Origin: an uncultured Maribacter sp.
GTDB taxonomy: Bacteria; Bacteroidota; Bacteroidia; Flavobacteriales; Flavobacteriaceae
DNA length: 64,000 nucleotides
Direction of reading: 5' to 3'
Assembly (NCBI RefSeq): GCF_947500985.1
Contig: NZ_CANMTX010000010.1
Location: 42,367 to 106,366 of the forward strand
In this document: positions 59,194 to 64,000 of the stretch, piece by piece
Layout: the number at the start of each line of letters is the position of its first letter
How positions within the stretch are numbered: position 1 is the stretch's first letter
Made by a program: the position numbers and the translations under genes
The notes under the pieces: generated by a model
Databases searched by the model: none
What the model was told of the DNA's origin: nothing
What the model saw: the letters and a program-made list of their open reading frames with translations, nothing else

Positions 59194-59490
59194 TTGTTTA
59201 TAGTTCTTAATGTTTTTAGTAAAATCTAGACTTAAGGAATGAAGTGATTTAAACCTTTAAAAAAAATACATGGGTTATAGACTTTGCGTTACAATCTTTA
59301 AAACGTTTAAAAACTAACCATTTATTACAACGTATAATATCAGGGTTGAGAAAAATGTAAAATCACTACTGTCCTTTCTTTAAGGGACAAGTAAGCATTA
59401 TAAATTGCAGTTTCGTAAGCGAATTAAGTTATATGTAATTCACTATTTAACAGCTAGTTATATTTATAATGTGTCTAAAAAAATTCTTGA

Positions 59491-59779
59491 AAAGCAAATT
59501 CTCAAATTGATGAGGTATTTCTAAATTCAGATGAAAATTTTGACTCCAAAGTACTTAAAAAAAAAAGTTCAAAATCAGTATTATAGAAATAATTAGAGGC
59601 AGCGAGCTTTTAAAAAGTAATGATTCAGTCCATTTTCTTGGCACACCAATTAATGTCTTAAAGTAAAATTTTGATGGTCGTACTAGAGATTTAAAATGCT
59701 AGAGAATGACATATATTTTGTAAATTTTAATTCTTTACTATTTTCTGACATCATTAATCTTCAACAGTTTGCTGCTTAA
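59491..59779 (+). pseudogene. Decayed coding fragment of unknown family
   Basis: Protein-like pieces appear in different frames and are broken by a 10-A tract and in-frame stops: QIDEVFLNSDENFDSKVLKKK from about 59503, SIIEIIRGSELLKSNDSVHF and FLGTPINVLK after the A tract (stop near 59662), then DIYFVNFNSLLFSDIINLQQ ending at TAA 59777. The composition resembles a real protein more than the flanking AT-rich DNA. I cannot name a family, and chance is possible. Confidence 0.3.
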
Positions 59780-59955
59780 CTTGTTATAAAGTGAACGTAA
59801 TTTTAAGTGTTCATCAACCGTATTTTTTATATAAATCTTTCAAAAAAAGTATCGATAAAGGTTACATTAAATCAGATATCCTAATTACCACTGTCATTTC
59901 ACATCAAAACTAGCCGCTTTCGCAACAAAAAATGGGCATCGACAAGTATCGAAGC

Positions 59956-59963
59956 TAACTTTG
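59956..59963 (+). promoter_or_regulatory. Predicted -7 element of the second giant gene
   Basis: TAACTTTG matches TAnnTTTG and would give a transcript starting near 59969, about 49 bases before the ATG at 60018. A direct repeat ATCGA-N5-ATCGA lies immediately upstream (59938-59952). No -33 TTG is seen. Confidence 0.45.
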
Positions 59964-60017
59964 TGTTTGAAAAGAGTTATTCATTGTTTTTCATGAATGA
60001 TTTAGCTAGAAAAGAAT

Positions 60018-63000
60018 ATGCTTAAATTCCTACTTAAAATCACCTTTCTAATTTGTTGCACAAGTCTATCTGCACAATTAGATTTGTCACTAACGCAAAC
60101 TGAAGCAATATGCTCTTCAGACGGCAGTATAACTGCAACGGCTAGTGGCGGAGTTACACCCTATCAATATCAAATAATTTCAGGGCCAGAGTTAAGAGGA
60201 TTTCAGACTTCGGGAACATTTAATGCATTACAACCGGGAACTTACTCAGTTCAAGTTAGAGATGCTACATTTGATTTGTATTCTGAAGAAATAACAGTAC
60301 TCGGTTTTTATGTTCTTCCTACATTGAATACTACAATTACACCACCAACCTGTTCTAGTAGTACAAACGGGGAGGTTACGCTAACGGGTGAGGATGGAAA
60401 TTTAATAGGAACCTCTGCTTTTCCAACTTATAAATATCGCATTGTTGATTTAAGTACAACACCACAAACGGTACTTCAAGAACAAAATTCTGATACTTTT
60501 ACTGGACTTTCAGAAGGCACTTATACATTTCAAATAGAGGACGCATGTCAAAACACGGCCAGTGAAACCATTACCATAACGGCACCCTCGATTGTTTCGT
60601 TATCTGGTGCAATTGGTTATGTTGAAAAATCAGGTTGTGATACCTACGAAGCAGATTATTCTTCATTCGGTCGAGGCGTTTTACCGCATAATATTACGGT
60701 AACCGAAGATGTTACGGGCACTATAGTATATTCTGGGTCGAGTAGCACAAGTCAAGGTGTTTCCATAGGTACTATTTACAATTTTGACACAGCCTATACC
60801 GTAAATATCGTAGATGCCTGTGGACAAACAGATACTTTAAACTTCTCTTATACTCCTTCAATAGATATGTGGAGTCAGAAATCATTAGATTGCTCTGGCG
60901 AGACTTCGTTTTATGTATATGCAAATTTGAACGATACAAGTGAACGACAAAAGAGTCTATTGGTTCCGGTTACGGTAACTTTTACTAACCAAACTAATAC
61001 AAGTGACGTGCTAGTTTATACGCTTAACGACCCCGATTACCTTGAAGTGGAAATTAGAGAAGCTGATATTTTAGTTGGTGGTACCTATGATATTGTTATG
61101 GAGGATAGCTGTAATTATATTGTCACTACCACAGAAACTTTTACACCCGTAGATCCAACCGAATTTATTGCAAACGTTCGAGAAGAACGTGGATGTATGG
61201 ATGGTACAACAGGAATGTCTTTTCATATTAGGAATGGTGGAACAAATTATGGTCGTGTTACCATTACATCTGGTCCTGCAAGCTTCATCTCAGAAGGTGG
61301 TGTAGTTACAACATATACTTATCCAAAGGTTTTTGAGAATACCAGTGATAGTTCAATTTATCCTGTTGGCTTTCCACCTGGAAATTATCAAGCAGAACTA
61401 ACTGATGGTTGTGAAACCGGTAACGTAAGCTTTGAAATTTTAGCTTCCCAGGTTGTAGAACATGATTTTACGCTAGATTTTGAACAGCGTTGTGGCAATG
61501 CAAACGCCTTAATTATCAATGCAAACGTCATTCAGGCTGATGGAGGATCTTTCTATACCAATGTAAGAGTTAATAATTTAGATACTGGTGATACCGTGCT
61601 CCGAGAAAGCATTAGCTTTTTTACAGAAGGGGTTCCCGTTATCATACCCAATATGCCTGCAGGAGACTATCAACTAAACCTCGAATTTCAGAGTGGTGGT
61701 AACTGTAGTTCAACTAATACATTTACATGTGCTTGCGAACCACAAACTGTCAACATTACCATACCCGAATATGCACCTACTTCTTTTGAAAGTATTGTAG
61801 GGTATACCTGTACTGAAGGCTCTGGTATTATTTTTGCTGAAGGATCTAATGGCGTTCCTCCTTATAACTATGAAATTATTGCTTCGTCCATACCTGCGAA
61901 TATAGGAAGAACTTCCACTGATGGGCTTTTTGCCAATACTGCTGAAGGGACCTATACAGTTAGAATAAGTGATAGTTGTGGAAACTCGGCTGACGGAGCA
62001 TTTGAAGTAACGCCTTATTTACCTAGTCTAGTAGCAACTTGTGATGCTTCAGGAAATCAAGTAACCTTGTCGGCAAACCCGGTTCCAAATGCTATTTTCA
62101 CTTGGATTAATTCATCGGGAACAACGCTTCAACAAGGTCCAAGTAACGAATTGGTATTTAATCCTTTTGATCCATCTCTAGGGGGAGATTATACATTGCA
62201 GGTAACAGCACCAGGATTGAGTTGTACTATATATGATGGGTCTATAACAGTACCTAATATTCCTTGTAGTTCTAGTATTGATGTACGTAAAACAGTTGAA
62301 TCGGGTCCTATATATAATAGTGTTTCCGATGAGTATACAGTAACCTATAGAATTACAGCAGAGAACATCGGTGGTCTCGCAGGCACTTATGATGTCATCG
62401 ATACCTTTATATTAGGTAGTGGTTTAACTTTAATAAATGCAACTTTGGCTTATGGAGGCGAAAGTGACGGAGTTGATGGTACAATTTTGAGTCCGTTTAC
62501 AAGTGGTGATCAAATTATAACAAGTGAATCAATAGCCGGACTTCGAACAGAAAGTTGGCTGGTAACCGCAACTTTTACTATCGATAAAGATGTATTCGAT
62601 CCCACACAAGATTGTACAAATGGCGGTGGATTTGGAAATCAAATAACTGTTACCGGCGATACCGATACATCTAACAACACAGCTTGTGTAACTGTTGATT
62701 TTGGAAATCTTGAAATTACTAAAGATGGTGTGTTTATTGATTCAAATACTAATGGTCTTACCAATGTAGGCGATGCAGTAAATTATACCTTTAATGTTAT
62801 CAATACTGGTAATGTTGCTATTTCAAATGTAGTAGTATCAGACCCATTATTAGGAGGTGCTATAGCTGGCCCTGCTTCTGGCGATACAGACGCTGATGGT
62901 CTATTAGATACTACAGAAACTTGGGTTTACAGCGCTACTTATAGCATTATACAAACTGATATAGATAATAATCAGGTAAATAATTTAGCTACAGTAACTG

Positions 63001-64000
63001 GCGATGACACCGATGGTAATACTATAACAGATACATCAACAGATCCAACACCTTGTGCTACGTGTACCCCTTCCCCTACTTGTGCAGATTGTACCTTAAC
63101 AGAAATACCTAGTAACCCTAGTTATTCGATCAACGATTCTTCTACAGTTGAAGGAACGAATAATGTTTTTACCATTACGGCATCTAGTAGCATCAACCAA
63201 GACATCGTTTTTAATTTAGGCTATACAAATATAAATACCACCAATGCTGATTATAGCGGTCCAACTACGGTTACACTTTTAGCGAATAGCACTTCGGTCT
63301 CTTTTAATGTTGCTGCAGTAGATGATAGTCTTATTGAACCAAATGAAACACACGAAGTTCAAATTTCTTATACCTCCGTTGGTGTCTTAAACATTACCGA
63401 TGATACCGGTGAGGGAGAAATTCTAGATAATGATAACGCGGCACCTGGTGATGGTATTGCATTTACCAACACGACCGTGTCTTCTGCGGAAGGGAACATG
63501 ACCGGTGATAATGTGCAGCTGAGCTTTGAGGTAACCTATACTGGTACCATCCCTGCCGGGGAAACTGTTTCCGTGGATTATGTTACTACTGTTGGTGCTG
63601 CCGATGGAACTGATTTTGTAGAAATTACAACAACAACAATTCAATTTACGGAGGCTTCTAAGACAGCGTCCATTATCGTGGATGTCATAGAGGATACTAT
63701 TATTGAAGCTGATGAAGACTTTACTTTGGTGCTTTCCAATATTACGACCGATAACGGATTCGTTACCGGGTTTGTTGATGGTAACACCACTAACACTGCT
63801 ACGGGCACTATCATCAACGATGATAACGCGGCACCTGGTGATGGTATCGCATTTACGCAACTTACGGTTTCCGAACTTGAAGGGGATACCGCTGCAGATG
63901 CTACCGAAATCAGCTTTGAGGTAACCTATACTGGTACCATCCCTGCCGGGGAAACTGTTTCCGTGGATTATGTTACTACTGTTGGTGCTGCCGATGGAAC
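60018..64000 (+). CDS. Second giant secreted repeat protein (5' part, runs out of the window)
   Basis: The frame from the ATG at 60018 stays open to the last base (1327 codons read). I followed it codon by codon without meeting a stop. It begins with a signal peptide (LKFLLKITFLICCTSLSAQ) and SprB-like repeats (GGVTPYQYQI near the start, GVPPYNYEI near 61850), with Cys-containing beta domains between. A DUF11-like conserved repeat (VNYTFNVINTGNVAISNVVV, near 62780) follows, then Calx-beta domains from about 63130. The last one and a half units are part of a 390-bp tandem repeat. It is presumably an adhesin secreted by the type IX system like its neighbour, but the C-terminus is outside the window. 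Confidence 0.85.
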   Translation, partial: MLKFLLKITFLICCTSLSAQLDLSLTQTEAICSSDGSITATASGGVTPYQYQIISGPELRGFQTSGTFNALQPGTYSVQVRDATFDLYSEEITVLGFYVLPTLNTTITPPTCSSSTNGEVTLTGEDGNLIGTSAFPTYKYRIVDLSTTPQTVLQEQNSDTFTGLSEGTYTFQIEDACQNTASETITITAPSIVSLSGAIGYVEKSGCDTYEADYSSFGRGVLPHNITVTEDVTGTIVYSGSSSTSQGVSIGTIYNFDTAYTVNIVDACGQTDTLNFSYTPSIDMWSQKSLDCSGETSFYVYANLNDTSERQKSLLVPVTVTFTNQTNTSDVLVYTLNDPDYLEVEIREADILVGGTYDIVMEDSCNYIVTTTETFTPVDPTEFIANVREERGCMDGTTGMSFHIRNGGTNYGRVTITSGPASFISEGGVVTTYTYPKVFENTSDSSIYPVGFPPGNYQAELTDGCETGNVSFEILASQVVEHDFTLDFEQRCGNANALIINANVIQADGGSFYTNVRVNNLDTGDTVLRESISFFTEGVPVIIPNMPAGDYQLNLEFQSGGNCSSTNTFTCACEPQTVNITIPEYAPTSFESIVGYTCTEGSGIIFAEGSNGVPPYNYEIIASSIPANIGRTSTDGLFANTAEGTYTVRISDSCGNSADGAFEVTPYLPSLVATCDASGNQVTLSANPVPNAIFTWINSSGTTLQQGPSNELVFNPFDPSLGGDYTLQVTAPGLSCTIYDGSITVPNIPCSSSIDVRKTVESGPIYNSVSDEYTVTYRITAENIGGLAGTYDVIDTFILGSGLTLINATLAYGGESDGVDGTILSPFTSGDQIITSESIAGLRTESWLVTATFTIDKDVFDPTQDCTNGGGFGNQITVTGDTDTSNNTACVTVDFGNLEITKDGVFIDSNTNGLTNVGDAVNYTFNVINTGNVAISNVVVSDPLLGGAIAGPASGDTDADGLLDTTETWVYSATYSIIQTDIDNNQVNNLATVTGDDTDGNTITDTSTDPTPCATCTPSPTCADCTLTEIPSNPSYSINDSSTVEGTNNVFTITASSSINQDIVFNLGYTNINTTNADYSGPTTVTLLANSTSVSFNVAAVDDSLIEPNETHEVQISYTSVGVLNITDDTGEGEILDNDNAAPGDGIAFTNTTVSSAEGNMTGDNVQLSFEVTYTGTIPAGETVSVDYVTTVGAADGTDFVEITTTTIQFTEASKTASIIVDVIEDTIIEADEDFTLVLSNITTDNGFVTGFVDGNTTNTATGTIINDDNAAPGDGIAFTQLTVSELEGDTAADATEISFEVTYTGTIPAGETVSVDYVTTVGAADG
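63432..64000 (+). repeat. 390-bp tandem repeat (one full and one partial unit) in the second giant gene
   Basis: Units start at 63432 and 63822, both at GATAACGCGGCACCTGGTGA. The segments 63522-63610 and 63912-64000 are identical over 89 bases, up to the window edge. Each unit encodes 130 residues of a Calx-beta domain. The high DNA identity suggests recent duplication, and the array probably continues past the window. Confidence 0.88.

Larger units (their letters stand above)
59194..60017. other. Spacer between the two giant genes
   Basis: About 820 bases. It holds a probable decayed gene (59491-59779), a TAACTTTG -7-like element (59956-59963), an ATCGAC word (59938-59943), and a 10-codon ORF overlapping the next gene's start (59993-60025). 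The rest is AT-rich, with no feature I can support. Confidence 0.6.

Noticed and set aside
63423..63860. 145-codon minus-strand ORF in the second giant gene
   Set aside because: It is antisense to an open signal-peptide-bearing frame with Calx-beta features; Calx-beta repeats explain it.

Overview
The window reads as chromosomal core DNA of a marine-type member of the Flavobacteriaceae (Bacteroidota). The reasons are the low GC content, the TAnnTTTG-type -7 promoter elements, the near absence of Shine-Dalgarno sequences, the small basic ribosomal protein THX, the PASTA protein/RluD/Ddl neighbourhood, and a giant secreted protein ending in a gliding-motility-type (type IX secretion, type B) C-terminal domain. 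A Maribacter/Zobellia-like genus would fit, but that is inference. No rRNA, tRNA, insertion sequence, prophage or CRISPR was seen.

Layout. 1-6050: start of a phosphoenolpyruvate carboxylase gene (cut by the window edge), a uracil-DNA-glycosylase-like protein, ribosomal protein THX, a small lipoprotein, YaaA, RluD with a PASTA protein, and divergent ddl-coaD. 6174-10374: two paralogous PAS sensor kinases and an output-less response regulator. 10442-14553: M14 peptidase lipoprotein, NUDIX hydrolase divergent from pyrE, a START-like protein and BirA. 14647-19972: rsfS-ftsH-LUD protein-cdsA-psd-acyl-CoA-binding protein, a compact operon that couples protein quality control and phospholipid synthesis, then a DoxX-like membrane protein. 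19969-26757: creatininase-like amidase, a tiny lmo0937-type membrane protein, dienelactone hydrolase-like protein, valS, DUF1573 protein and an aspartyl-protease/PDZ protein. 26906-33622: aminotransferase-murB, an ECF sigma/anti-sigma pair, a Cys-rich 67-residue protein, a second sigma factor, lipA and gap. 33619-40574: TPR hybrid histidine kinase, lpxK, a Nif3-like protein with a coiled-coil DUF164 protein, a DUF4174 protein and kynurenine 3-monooxygenase. 40728-44362: flavin reductase, DUF2256 protein, DASH cryptochrome and Fe-S (6-4)-type photolyase, which look like one light/UV-repair operon.

44363-64000 is different in character. It is a surface-protein locus holding a 4611-residue secreted Calx-beta protein (45313-59148), preceded by a 74-residue ORF whose stop overlaps the giant's start by one base. 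After an 869-base spacer that contains a decayed gene comes a second giant gene (60018 to the window end and beyond). The first giant carries ten consecutive Calx-beta units of 348/351 bp followed by four units of exactly 363 bp. The second giant starts its own 390-bp repeat array just before the edge. These tandem giant adhesin-like genes, their repeat structure and the coupled small ORF are the most unusual content.

Start codons were moved from the longest ORF where a downstream ATG fits the family better (PASTA protein, ddl, NUDIX, cdsA, acyl-CoA-binding protein, aminotransferase, Nif3-like, flavin reductase, photolyase and others). All function calls rest on motifs read by eye, not on database searches.
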